From the NCBI RefSeq assembly GCF_018437505.1, contig NZ_CP072467.1:1860001-1924000 (forward strand): a stretch of DNA of 64,000 bases, in the 5' to 3' direction. The translations under genes were made by a program, and so were the position numbers. Origin of the DNA: Spiractinospora alimapuensis. Lineage in GTDB: Bacteria; Actinomycetota; Actinomycetes; Streptosporangiales; Streptosporangiaceae. The notes below the pieces were generated by a model, which was not told where the DNA came from, ran no database searches, and worked only from the letters and a program-made list of their open reading frames with translations. Shown one piece after another: positions 8,559 through 17,163 of this stretch. Position 1 is the first letter of the stretch. Each line of letters starts with the position of its first letter.

Positions 8559-9035
8559 TCAGCCGGCGAGTTCGGTGAGGAAGCTCAGCCGCTGCCAGCG
8601 GGCCTCCTCGCAGGATCCGTCCCGCGTGAGCTCGGTGAGGACCTCGTCGCCGTCCCAGTTACCGCTGATCAGCGCGGCCTCGGGACCGTAGAGCGTGTCG
8701 GTGCAGATGGTGTCCTCCGCGACCTCGTCCAGGGCGTCGACACGCTCGTCCAGGACCGCACAGGCCTCCGGGTCGGCGTCAGGATCGCCGGTACAGGCGA
8801 GGAACTGGCTGGAGTCCTCTTCGTCAGCGCCGCTGACCCGGATGTAGAGCTCGCCAACCGGTCCGGACTCGGCGCTGATCGGTGCCATCGCCTCGAGGTC
8901 GCCGGGCTGGGGGTAGTTCGGGGTGCTGGTGAGCGCGCTCGCCACCACCAGGCCGTAGGTTCCCGCGATCAGCGCACACACCGCGCCCAGTACTCCGCTG
9001 AGAGAGCGTGACATACCTTGGCTGGATTTGCGCAT
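8559..9035 (-). CDS. Secreted subtilisin-inhibitor-like (SSI family) protein
   Basis: About 158 residues with an N-terminal hydrophobic signal (LGAVCALIAGTYGLVVASA) followed by an SSI-like domain. Four mature cysteines are spaced as in SSI: LACTGDP, EACAVLD, ICTDTLYGP and GSCEEARW, and the family pattern G-x-W-x-G is present (SGNWDG). SSI proteins inhibit secreted serine proteases and are substrates/brakes for transglutaminase and development in actinomycetes. The reactive-site loop differs from classic SSI (C-T-D-T-L-Y-G-P rather than C-P-M-V-Y-D-P), so inhibitory target is uncertain. ATG 9035 has GGAG upstream; ATG 9014 is an alternative. Confidence 0.78.
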   Translation of the reverse strand: MRKSSQGMSRSLSGVLGAVCALIAGTYGLVVASALTSTPNYPQPGDLEAMAPISAESGPVGELYIRVSGADEEDSSQFLACTGDPDADPEACAVLDERVDALDEVAEDTICTDTLYGPEAALISGNWDGDEVLTELTRDGSCEEARWQRLSFLTELAG

Positions 9036-9350
9036 GGCTCCGGGAAACATCGACGACGGGGCAGGGACACGCGGGCGCACGCCGAATGCGTCGGTCTACG
9101 GTTCGGGTCGGGACTCCGCGACTCGCCCATCTTGCCATGAACCCCATCGGGAGTCAGCCGCGGCTCGCCATTTCGCGTAACCCGCTACTCCCAGTATCGG
9201 ACGAAATCCCGGGACTTCCCCGAAACATTACTTACCAGTAGGCTCATCGTGCGATGTAGATCACTGACCTGTGTCGCGCCGCGCACTGGCCACATACCGT
9301 CAACCTCCGTTCGCGGCTCGCACGGCACCGGAGATGATTCGGAGCGCTCG

Positions 9351-11051
9351 TTGGTTGAGGGACGGCATCGACGACTCAGGCCGTCGAACCGGACGCTCCG
9401 GCACCCCCTCACCATCGCGGGAATCCTCGCCACCCTGGTCATGCTGTTGGTGCTGGCGGTTCCTCTCGGCATCCGCGTGTTCGGGTGCTCCGAGCCCCAG
9501 TACCTGCGGGTCGCCGCGGCGCTGAGCGTCGCCCCCGTGGCGCAGGAGGCCGCGGCGGAGTTCAACGACCATGCCGACGGGTGCCTCTACGCCCAGGTCA
9601 CCGAAACCCCGCCGCACGCCGTCATGACCGACCTCGCCGGCGGCCGCACCCTGGACTCCACCGTGACGCCCGACGTGTGGATACCGGAGTCCTCCGCGTG
9701 GGTGGAACTCGCCCGCGTCTCGGAGTCCGGCGCGCAGACCCTGGAACCGGACCCACGTTCACTCGCGAGCTCCCCCGTCGTTCTCGCGGTTCCCGAGGAC
9801 GCCGACGGCGTCGCACCCGCCGACGAACACACGGCGAGTTGGGACCTCCTGCTGCCCGACGCCCGTGATCCAGATCGTCCGGTGGTACTCGTGGACCCCA
9901 ACCGGGGCGCGGACGGCATGGCGGCGATGTACGCGATCCGGCAGTCCCTGGGAACCGGCGACCAGGCCGACGCGGAGATGACCGAGTTCGTCCACGACGT
10001 CCAGCTCGACAGCGCCTTCGGACACATCGAACTCAGCGGCGTCTACCCGGGAGCCGATCCGCTCACCGTCGTTCCGGAACAGTCTGTGCGCGACTACAAC
10101 GCCTCCGGTCCCCCGACGCGCCTACGCGCACTGCACCCCGAGGAAGGGACCGTCACCCTCGACTACCCCTTCACGCTGGTCACCGACGACGCGGACCGAC
10201 GAAGCGGGGCCGAGTCGCTGTACGAGCTGCTGTCCGCCCAGTCCTACCAGGACCGGCTCGGCGAACTCGGGTTCCGGGAACCGTCCGGTGCCGAGCCCCG
10301 AACACCGCCGGACGTTCCCGGAGTCGAACCAGACCCACCGGAGACGCACGAGGACCTGACCGGCGACGCGCTGCTCACCGCGATCGAGGACTGGAACCGG
10401 CTGTCCATGCCGAGTCGCGCTCTGGTCCTCGCCGACGTCTCCGACACCGCGGGCGAGCCACTTTCGGGGGACCTCTCCCGACTCGACGTGGCCGTCGAGG
10501 CGGCGGAGCTGGGCCTCGCGCTCTTCCCCGACCAGACCGACATGGGGTTGTGGCTCCTGTCCACGGAACTGGATTCGTCCGGACACGAGGAGACACACCA
10601 GCTCGCGCGACTGGAGGACTCCGACGAGGGGCAAACCGTGCGCGAGCGACTGCGGGACACCGCTTCCGCCATCGAGCTGGAGGGCGGCGACGCCCGGCTC
10701 TACGACAGCATCGGTGCCGCCTACGACGAGATGACCGACGCCTACCACGAGGACAAGATCAACAGCGTGATCGTCCTGACGTCGGGCGACGACGAAGGGC
10801 GCAGCGAACTGTCCGAAGAACAGCTCGTCGCCCAGCTCGAGGACAGCTTCGACCCCGAGCGTCCGGTCACCATGTTCATCATCGCCTTCGGCGACTTCGA
10901 GGACGAGCGGCCGCTGACGGAGATCGCCAACGCGACCAGCGGAACCGCGTACTTCACCGAGGACGCGGACGAGATCGGCGACATCTTCCTCAGCTCCATC
11001 TCCCGGCGGTTGTGCGTGCCGGACTGCGACAGCCGGGAGGACTCCCCCTGA
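9351..11051 (+). CDS. Membrane-anchored substrate-binding and VWA domain protein (copy 1)
   Basis: About 566 residues: one N-terminal transmembrane anchor (TIAGILATLVMLLVLAVPLG), an extracellular type-II solute-binding-like domain (starting LRVAAALSVAPVAQEAAAEF) and a C-terminal von Willebrand A domain. The MIDAS metal site that should read DxSxS is DVSDT here (Asp at about residue 362), so metal binding is doubtful. The protein is paralogous to the next gene across its whole length. I choose TTG 9351 (GGAG seven bases upstream, same layout as the paralogue); GTG 9249 would add 34 residues. Role unknown; VWA/solute-binding fusions are common actinobacterial surface proteins. Confidence 0.85.
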   Translation: MVEGRHRRLRPSNRTLRHPLTIAGILATLVMLLVLAVPLGIRVFGCSEPQYLRVAAALSVAPVAQEAAAEFNDHADGCLYAQVTETPPHAVMTDLAGGRTLDSTVTPDVWIPESSAWVELARVSESGAQTLEPDPRSLASSPVVLAVPEDADGVAPADEHTASWDLLLPDARDPDRPVVLVDPNRGADGMAAMYAIRQSLGTGDQADAEMTEFVHDVQLDSAFGHIELSGVYPGADPLTVVPEQSVRDYNASGPPTRLRALHPEEGTVTLDYPFTLVTDDADRRSGAESLYELLSAQSYQDRLGELGFREPSGAEPRTPPDVPGVEPDPPETHEDLTGDALLTAIEDWNRLSMPSRALVLADVSDTAGEPLSGDLSRLDVAVEAAELGLALFPDQTDMGLWLLSTELDSSGHEETHQLARLEDSDEGQTVRERLRDTASAIELEGGDARLYDSIGAAYDEMTDAYHEDKINSVIVLTSGDDEGRSELSEEQLVAQLEDSFDPERPVTMFIIAFGDFEDERPLTEIANATSGTAYFTEDADEIGDIFLSSISRRLCVPDCDSREDSP

Positions 11052-11260
11052 CCCAGAACCATCACGATCCGGTCACAAGCGGGGCGATCGGGTGGCCCGG
11101 GCTCTGACCTCGATCCACTGCCCCACCGCACTCGCTGACCTCGAACGACGGTGACGCGCCAGCGCAACGCCGCGAGCCTGTGACCTTGCCCATTTGTCCT
11201 GGTTCGCCGCTTGAGTACCGTTCTTCGCATCCACTCGACTGGAGTAAGGACCTCAGAACC

Positions 11261-13153
11261 GTGGGACGACATCGAAACGCTGACTTTGTCGAAGGGACCG
11301 GCGACCACTCGCTGCCCGGACCACACCGACCGCGCCGCCGCGGACGAGGCGTCGCCGTGGCCGCCTTCTCCGCCGCTCTGGTGGTTCTCCTCGGACTGGG
11401 GGCGACGGGGTGGTTCTTCTGGCAGTCCGACGTGACGTGCCTCGGCCGGACCCAGGAACTACGCGTGGCCGCGGCGCCGGAGATCGCTCCCGTACTCACG
11501 GAGCTCGGAGCCGAGTTCGCGGCCGACCGCGACTGCCAGGAAGTCACGGTGGAGAGCGTCGAGTCCTCCGACGTCGCCTACGACATCACGGGCGAAGGGC
11601 CAACCACGGGCGGCGCCGACAACCCCTCGGTCTGGATTCCCGACTCCTCCCTCTGGGAGGACCACGTGGTCGACACGGCCGGGCCGAACGCGCTCGAAAG
11701 CACCAGCACAATGATCGCCAACTCCCCGATCGTGCTCGCCTCTCCACCGGGATCCGACCACGAGGAAAGCTCCTGGGCGTCCCTGGTTCCCGACACCGCG
11801 CCCCGGGACGACGACCAACGCGCGGTACACCTCGTCGAACCGACCCTGAGTTCCTCCGGCCTGACCACCCTCGCCCTGATCTACGGTGCGATCGAGGAAC
11901 GACGTGACACCGAGGACGGCGAGGCGGCCGATGACGCCCCGGCCCCCGAGGACCAGGAGGAGGGAGACGACGAACAGGAGGGCGAGGACGAATCCGGCGA
12001 CAGCGCCGACGAGGACGCGCCCGAGGAACCCGAGGAGGGAGACGAGTCGGATTCCGCGGCGCGGACCAGCCCGGAGTTCATCGCCGCGCTACAGACTCTC
12101 CAGCGCGACGTCGCGATCAACCCCAGAGACGCGCTCGAGCGCATCGCGGCGGAGGACGCCGACAGCGGCGCGGTGCTGGCCGTCTCCGAACAGGCCGTGT
12201 GGGCGCACAACGCCGAGGAACCGGACCAGGCGGTCCAGGTCCTCTACCCCACCGAAGGCACCTACACCCTGGACTACCCCTACCTCCTGCTGGACGTCGC
12301 CGACGAGACCGCCGCACTCGCCGAGGACTTCCGCGGCTTCCTGCGCGACGAGGCCACGCAGAGCCAGATCCGGGACCGCGGCTTCCGCTCCACGGACGGG
12401 ACCGCCAACGAGGGCCTGGTGTCGTCGGATGGGGGCTTCGCCGAGGAAGCGCCCACTCCACTGGCCTCTCCCCGCGACGGGGCCGCGGAGGACCTGATCG
12501 CCGCCTGGAACCAGCTACAGCTCGGCACACGCATGCTGGCGGTGTACGACGTCTCCGGATCGATGCTCGCCGAGGTACCGGAGGTCGAGGCCACCCGGAT
12601 GGAGGTGGTCCTCGCGGCCTCCTCCGAGGGACTCCAGCTCTTCGAGGACGACGCGGAGATCGGGGTCTGGGAGTTCTCCACCGACCTCGAAGAGGACATA
12701 CACCACCGGGAGGTCGTTCCCCTCCGCGAACTGGGCTCCGACGGCGACGACGGCACCCACCGTGAGGGACTGATGGAAGAGCTGGGGGACATCACCCCGA
12801 ACCCACGCGGCGACACCGCGCTCTACGAGACCGTACTCGCCGCCCACCGGGAGATGCGGGAGAGCTACGCGCCGGACCGCAACAACGTGGTCCTGCTCTT
12901 CACCGATGGCGAGCAGGACAACCCGGACGGCGACCTCGAGCTGGAGGAACTACTGGCGACCCTGGAGGAGGAGTCCGACCCGGACCGGCCCATACCCTTC
13001 ATCATCCTCAACTACGGCGCCAGCATCGACACCGAACCCATGGAACAGGTGGCGGAGCTGACGGGCGGCGAGTCGTTCGTGACCTCCGATCCGGAGGAGA
13101 TCGGTGAAATCTTCCTCCGGGGGTTCGCACTACGCCTCGGATCGGACGAGTAG
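11261..13153 (+). CDS. Membrane-anchored substrate-binding and VWA domain protein (copy 2)
   Basis: About 630 residues with the same plan as the preceding gene: single transmembrane anchor (VAVAAFSAALVVLLGLG), solute-binding-like domain (LRVAAAPEIAPVLTELGAEF), C-terminal VWA domain. Here the MIDAS is canonical (YDVSGSM, Asp about residue 430; downstream LFTDGEQDN). It carries a very acidic Glu/Asp insert of roughly 55 residues (about 11893-12057) absent from copy 1. GTG 11261 is chosen because the longer frame to 11180 is poorly coding; AAGGA lies ten bases upstream. The two genes are 209 bp apart and probably arose by tandem duplication. Confidence 0.87.
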   Translation: MGRHRNADFVEGTGDHSLPGPHRPRRRGRGVAVAAFSAALVVLLGLGATGWFFWQSDVTCLGRTQELRVAAAPEIAPVLTELGAEFAADRDCQEVTVESVESSDVAYDITGEGPTTGGADNPSVWIPDSSLWEDHVVDTAGPNALESTSTMIANSPIVLASPPGSDHEESSWASLVPDTAPRDDDQRAVHLVEPTLSSSGLTTLALIYGAIEERRDTEDGEAADDAPAPEDQEEGDDEQEGEDESGDSADEDAPEEPEEGDESDSAARTSPEFIAALQTLQRDVAINPRDALERIAAEDADSGAVLAVSEQAVWAHNAEEPDQAVQVLYPTEGTYTLDYPYLLLDVADETAALAEDFRGFLRDEATQSQIRDRGFRSTDGTANEGLVSSDGGFAEEAPTPLASPRDGAAEDLIAAWNQLQLGTRMLAVYDVSGSMLAEVPEVEATRMEVVLAASSEGLQLFEDDAEIGVWEFSTDLEEDIHHREVVPLRELGSDGDDGTHREGLMEELGDITPNPRGDTALYETVLAAHREMRESYAPDRNNVVLLFTDGEQDNPDGDLELEELLATLEEESDPDRPIPFIILNYGASIDTEPMEQVAELTGGESFVTSDPEEIGEIFLRGFALRLGSDE

Positions 13154-13540
13154 ACCACCGCGCACCGAGACGAGGCACGCGCCACCCCCTCCGGACGTCG
13201 CCGGGGACTCGTCGCCGCGTCTCGTGTCCGGGGCCCGCGCCACGGAGGCTGACGAGTCGGTCGGCTCACTGGTTACCGAGTGTTTCGGTTGTGCCGTTGG
13301 GGCGATTCCCGGTCCCTTCTTCGCTGGGCATGACGCAACCCATTGCAACCCCCGAAACAAATCCGCCATGGCCGGATGTGGCCATGCGGGTTCGTCCCTG
13401 TTCGCACAGGCGGGGAATCGCCCCAGAAATCCCGTCAACAACAGGCACAATCGCGCTTTCGGCGCACTATGGACTATTCCCCCAACTTGGCGTAGCTAGA
13501 GGGCAGAACACGTTGGCGCTTCGGGAGGGGTGGCTCCGCC
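13154..13540. other. Intergenic region without a gene
   Basis: 387 bp between the second VWA gene and the amidase-like gene. I find no convincing coding frame, hairpin terminator or repeat; GGAGGGG at 13524-13530 is the likely ribosome-binding site of the following gene. Confidence 0.5.
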
Positions 13541-14221
13541 GTGGTTTACGCATGGATGCCAGGAGTAAATCGAGTATCGGGCACCGTCAGTGAGGGAAGC
13601 CTCACGGGGGGCGCGCCTCGCGTCGTCTGGGGGACAACGGAAAGCGATCCGCACGTCATCAGCGCGACCGCCGCCGCGCGGGATCTTCAAGCAGCCAACA
13701 TTCCCGCCCACCTGGTGTGGAATCCGCTTCGCGGCGAGTTCGCCCAACTATTGCCGGCCACGTCGCCCGCTCCTCGGACGGGTCGCGGGGAACATCGTCT
13801 GGATCGAGGGCACGAGGGCCGGGTCTGTGTCGTGATCCAGGTCGTCGGGTTCTCCCTCGATCCCTTCACCGAGGGAGAGCTGAACGGACTGCGTCAGGTC
13901 CTCGCCTGGCTCGACTCGTGGGGGATTCCCCGTCGGTGGCCAGCCGGCCAACCGGAACCATCCGCACCGCACCTCGCCGAACTGGACGAACGCCTCTGGG
14001 CCCAGGGAGGTCACTTCGGACTTTCCCAGGTCCCGGGATCGCAGAGCGGGATGCCAGGAAAGATCAGCCCGGAGCGCCTCCTCGGCGGCCCCGCGATGAC
14101 ACACGCGACTCCACCGTCAACCGCCACCGTCCGCGGACGCTTCCGCGAACCCGACGAGCTCCTCGCTCCCCCACCGGCCCCGTCCGAGACCGCCGAATGT
14201 CGAGCCTTCGCCCACACCTAG
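13541..14221 (+). CDS. N-acetylmuramoyl-L-alanine amidase/PGRP-like protein lacking zinc ligands
   Basis: 226-residue protein that follows the actinobacterial/phage amidase (PGRP) layout: YAWMPGVNRV opening, GGAPRVVWGTTES, AHLVWNPLRGEFAQLLPA, VVIQVVGFSLDPFT, LDSWGIPRRWPAG, GGHFGLSQVPG. From memory, the active family has VWHTTE, FGHSQVP and GDPG, supplying His, His and Asp to zinc. Here these positions are Gly31, Leu161 and Met171, so all three ligands appear lost. It may bind peptidoglycan without cutting it, or be decaying. A Pro/Thr-rich tail of about 45 residues follows. No signal peptide is seen. GTG start with GGAGG about 12 bases upstream. Confidence 0.75.
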   Translation: MVYAWMPGVNRVSGTVSEGSLTGGAPRVVWGTTESDPHVISATAAARDLQAANIPAHLVWNPLRGEFAQLLPATSPAPRTGRGEHRLDRGHEGRVCVVIQVVGFSLDPFTEGELNGLRQVLAWLDSWGIPRRWPAGQPEPSAPHLAELDERLWAQGGHFGLSQVPGSQSGMPGKISPERLLGGPAMTHATPPSTATVRGRFREPDELLAPPPAPSETAECRAFAHT

Positions 14222-14745
14222 GTGGTGTTTCTCGAGTGGGCCGGGGCGGGCTGGTTCTTGGGAACCTTCGGTCCGATGGTTCGGCGTCTTCACGCACCGA
14301 CGCGCAGTGCTCCCTGCTCCCCCGCCCCCACCCCGGCCCCGCGCCGCCCACGATGATGACTCCCCCACCAGGACTACGCCACATCCAACCGGTAGAGGTG
14401 CGCATCGACCCGCTCCAGCGGGGTCGACAACACTCACCACCACTGCGCGAGCCCCCATCCCTCGCTCAACCACAACCACCACCTAGTCGCATCGCCCCGC
14501 GACGACGCCGGTCACGCGCCCGCGTGGCCGGCGTCGTGTGTCCGGTTCCGCTCGCGACAGTGACGTCCGCTGCCGAGGGCCACGCCCGCCCGGCGCACAC
14601 CTTCCCTTCTTCGACGTGTGCGACGGGCCATCCGCTCCATCCGGTTCCGCCTTCGCGTCGATCGGGCGCCGCCGGTCGGCGGTGTCCGATACCGGCGACA
14701 AGCCCACTTTCATCAACTCCCGCGAGACGGTTTAGTCTGGCGCCC
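14222..14745. other. Intergenic region without a gene
   Basis: 524 bp between the amidase-like gene and the DUF2510 gene. Frames through it are proline/arginine-rich by composition only. The right end contains TAGTCT (14733-14738), a -10 seven bases before the DUF2510 ATG, implying a leaderless transcript. Nothing else is recognisable. Confidence 0.5.
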
Positions 14746-16737
14746 ATGGGTGGAACGATCGAGCCGGGTTGGTATGAGGATCCCCACGGGACACCGGACC
14801 AGGTGCGTTGGTGGGACGGCGGCCGTTGGACCGAGCACGTCCGCGCGCTGTCCGAACTGAGCGGACGCACCGCTCCCCCCACGGCGCGGGACGATGATGA
14901 GGCCACGACGGACCTCAGCTCCGTGCTCGACAACGACGACGAACCCGCGACGACGTATGTCCCTCCGCCGTCGCAGGACCCGAGTCCGACCTCGGCCGCC
15001 CCCGGTCTCTCCCGGTCAACGCCCGACCCGAGCGCCGACGAGCCGGCGACCATGTTCGTCCCGCCGCCCGTGCAGGATCCGCCCGCACCAGCCGCTCCGT
15101 CCAACGACGAGCCGGCGACCATGTTCGTGCCGCCCCCGGACGACCGGCCGGCCAGCGCACCACCGTCCGACACCGCGTCGTCGAGTAGCTCGGCCTCTCC
15201 AGTGGACGACGAACCTGCGACCGCGGTGTTCAACCCCGGGCGTCCACCCAGCGCCCCGGTGAACGACGCTCCGGCCACAGCCGTGTTCCAGCCCGGGGGT
15301 CCGACCACTCCCGCGGACGGGGACCCCAGCTCCGAGGCCACCGCTGACGTCTCCTCGGCCCTGCCCGCGCCCCCGCCCAGTGACGAACCCGCGACGGCCG
15401 TGTTCAATCCGGGTGCGCCACCTCCACCCGAGAACCGCGCCACCTTCGATCCCAACGCTCGGCCGACCGAACAGGACGACGAGCCGACCGCCGACATGAC
15501 TCCGGGCCCGCCTCAGGCCCCGTCCGCCCCGGCGACCGCCGTGTTCAAACCAGACACGCCCGCGACCCCGGACGAGCCGCGCACCGCGGTGTTCCAACCG
15601 GACACGCCCGCCGCCTCCGACGAGCCGGGCACCGCCGTCTTCCACCCCGACTCGGCGTCGTCCATGTCGTCGGCGGCCTCCGCCCCCGCCGACGGGGGCG
15701 ACAAGGGGGGCCTCTTCGGCAAGTTCTTCGGCAACCTGCGGGAGGGCCTTCAGGACTACCGCTCCGATCTCGCCAGCGACCGCGACCGACGCCAGGAGGA
15801 GCAGCGTCGCCAGGAGGAGATGAAGCGGCAGGAGGAAGAGCTCCACCGCAAGAACCAGGAGCTGGAGCGCAAGCAGCGCGAGTTCGAGGCGCGCCAGTCC
15901 GGCGGCCACCCCCCGGCCGTTCCCCCCGAGGAGTCGGCCCCAGCCAAGCCCGAGGGCGCGCAGCCCGTGTGGAACGCGCCCAACCCGCCCTCTGGGCCGA
16001 ATCCGCGGGAAACCAGCGGTCAGCCGCCGGTCGCGGAACCGCCGGCGTGGGGGCGGCAAGAGCCCTCAAGCGCGCAACCCGCATGGGGGCAGCCATCCGG
16101 TCCCAGTGACGCGCCGCCCTGGGGGCAGCCCCCAGCCCCGGACGACGGCCCGCCACCGTGGGCCCAGCAGGCGCAGCAACCGCCGTCGGGTGGTCAGCCC
16201 GCGTGGTCGCCGCAGCCTCCGTCCGGCCCTCAGCAGGGGTGGGGGCGACCGCCGTCGGGGCCGCAGCAAGGCACCGGCGGGTTCCCGGCACAGAGTCCAC
16301 CGCCACCTCCGCCACCCGAGCCTCCGATGCCTCCCGGCCCCGGAGGACCTGGCGGGCCTGGGGGGCCTGCGGGGATGGGCGGTCCGCCTCCAGGCCAGGG
16401 AGGTGCGTATCCCCCCGGTATGCCCAACCGAGCGCCGCAGCCCCCTCAGGGTCCAGGGCCGTTCGGACAGGCCGGTGGCCGCGGACCCTACCCACCCCCC
16501 GGACCGCACATGGGCGGGCAACCACCCATGCCCGGGCACGGCCCCGGACCGAACATGCCGCACGGGGACTGGGGCCACGGGCCGAACCCCTACCACCAGC
16601 ACCAGCCGCGCAAGCGCAGCGGATGCATGGGCTGCCTCTTCGCCCTGGCCATCACGGTGTTCATTCTCGTGGTCGTGGGCGTCATCCTGCACGTGACGGG
16701 GACCGTCGACATGTGGTGGCTCATCTTCGGCAACTAG
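14746..16737 (+). CDS. DUF2510 membrane protein with nine Thr-containing repeats, coiled coil and Pro-rich region
   Basis: 663 residues. Order: DUF2510 domain at the N-terminus (PGWYEDPHGTPDQVRWWDGG), a disordered region with nine degenerate repeats of the type DEPATAVFxPx (residues about 64-302), a charged coiled coil (RRQEEQRRQEEMKRQEEEL, about 345-385), a long Pro/Gly/Gln-rich stretch, and one C-terminal transmembrane helix (FALAITVFILVVVGVILHV). It looks like a tail-anchored envelope protein with the bulk in the cytoplasm. The conserved Thr in each repeat would suit Ser/Thr kinase phosphorylation (inference). ATG is set by the DUF2510 start and the adjacent leaderless-type -10. Confidence 0.85.
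   Translation: MGGTIEPGWYEDPHGTPDQVRWWDGGRWTEHVRALSELSGRTAPPTARDDDEATTDLSSVLDNDDEPATTYVPPPSQDPSPTSAAPGLSRSTPDPSADEPATMFVPPPVQDPPAPAAPSNDEPATMFVPPPDDRPASAPPSDTASSSSSASPVDDEPATAVFNPGRPPSAPVNDAPATAVFQPGGPTTPADGDPSSEATADVSSALPAPPPSDEPATAVFNPGAPPPPENRATFDPNARPTEQDDEPTADMTPGPPQAPSAPATAVFKPDTPATPDEPRTAVFQPDTPAASDEPGTAVFHPDSASSMSSAASAPADGGDKGGLFGKFFGNLREGLQDYRSDLASDRDRRQEEQRRQEEMKRQEEELHRKNQELERKQREFEARQSGGHPPAVPPEESAPAKPEGAQPVWNAPNPPSGPNPRETSGQPPVAEPPAWGRQEPSSAQPAWGQPSGPSDAPPWGQPPAPDDGPPPWAQQAQQPPSGGQPAWSPQPPSGPQQGWGRPPSGPQQGTGGFPAQSPPPPPPPEPPMPPGPGGPGGPGGPAGMGGPPPGQGGAYPPGMPNRAPQPPQGPGPFGQAGGRGPYPPPGPHMGGQPPMPGHGPGPNMPHGDWGHGPNPYHQHQPRKRSGCMGCLFALAITVFILVVVGVILHVTGTVDMWWLIFGN
14935..15651 (+). repeat. 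Nine-copy degenerate protein-coding repeat (consensus DEPATAVFxPx)
   Basis: Within the DUF2510 gene: copies read DDEPATTYVPPP, ADEPATMFVPPP, NDEPATMFVPPP, DDEPATAVFNPG, NDAPATAVFQPG, SDEPATAVFNPG, APATAVFKPD, PDEPRTAVFQPD and SDEPGTAVFHPD, separated by Pro/Ser-rich spacers of variable length. Thr and the aromatic residue two or three later are the most constant positions. Confidence 0.85.
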
Positions 16738-16990
16738 GTGTGATGTTTGAGGGCTTTCGGATAACGGAGCGGCCGTCGCCCCTCCTGGGACCGCTTCGCG
16801 GATGGTGCCCCAGCGGTGCCCCGGGCTTCGGCTCGTACGGCGATCCGTGCTGGGCCTCCCGGTGGGCTGTTCGAAAGGGCCGACACAGGCGAACGTGGTC
16901 CGGGCGGTCGCGAGCCCTCAGCCCCCCAACAGCGCCCCCAAATGGGCACAGCGGTTCAAGAGACACGCCCCGGGTCGTGGCCAAGCTTCC

Positions 16991-17023
16991 ACGGCCGCCC
17001 AACCCGACAGGGTGGGCGGCCGT
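16991..17023. terminator. GC-rich hairpin terminator in the 426-bp gap before oligoribonuclease
   Basis: Arms 16991-17001 and 17013-17023 (ACGGCCGCCCA/TGGGCGGCCGT), extended inside by CCC/GGG with one bulged base. It likely ends the DUF2510 transcript. The rest of 16738-17163 holds no recognisable gene. Confidence 0.65.
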
Positions 17024-17150
17024 CGCGGTCACTGCCGGAGCGATCCCGATCGGTCTCGCGCCGGGCGCGCTCCCAGGTGAGGAACTCGGTGGCCCACTGC
17101 GGCCGACACAATGCGGGGCCGGGGACGCGCCTACGCCTCCACAGAGGTTC

Positions 17151-17156
17151 TAGGCT
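17151..17156 (+). promoter_or_regulatory. -10 element of leaderless oligoribonuclease transcript
   Basis: TAGGCT seven bases before the ATG at 17164, with no Shine-Dalgarno sequence between; the layout predicts that transcription starts at or next to the start codon. Confidence 0.5.
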
Positions 17157-17163
17157 GTGCGTT

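Noticed and set aside
14935-16500. Repeat array that might be CRISPR-like
   Set aside because: The repeats are protein-coding, in frame, of unequal spacing and divergent at DNA level; there are no identical direct repeats with unique spacers.
14466-16692. Long antisense frames over the DUF2510 gene
   Set aside because: Low-complexity Gly/Ala/Arg translations caused by the Pro-rich repeats on the coding strand.
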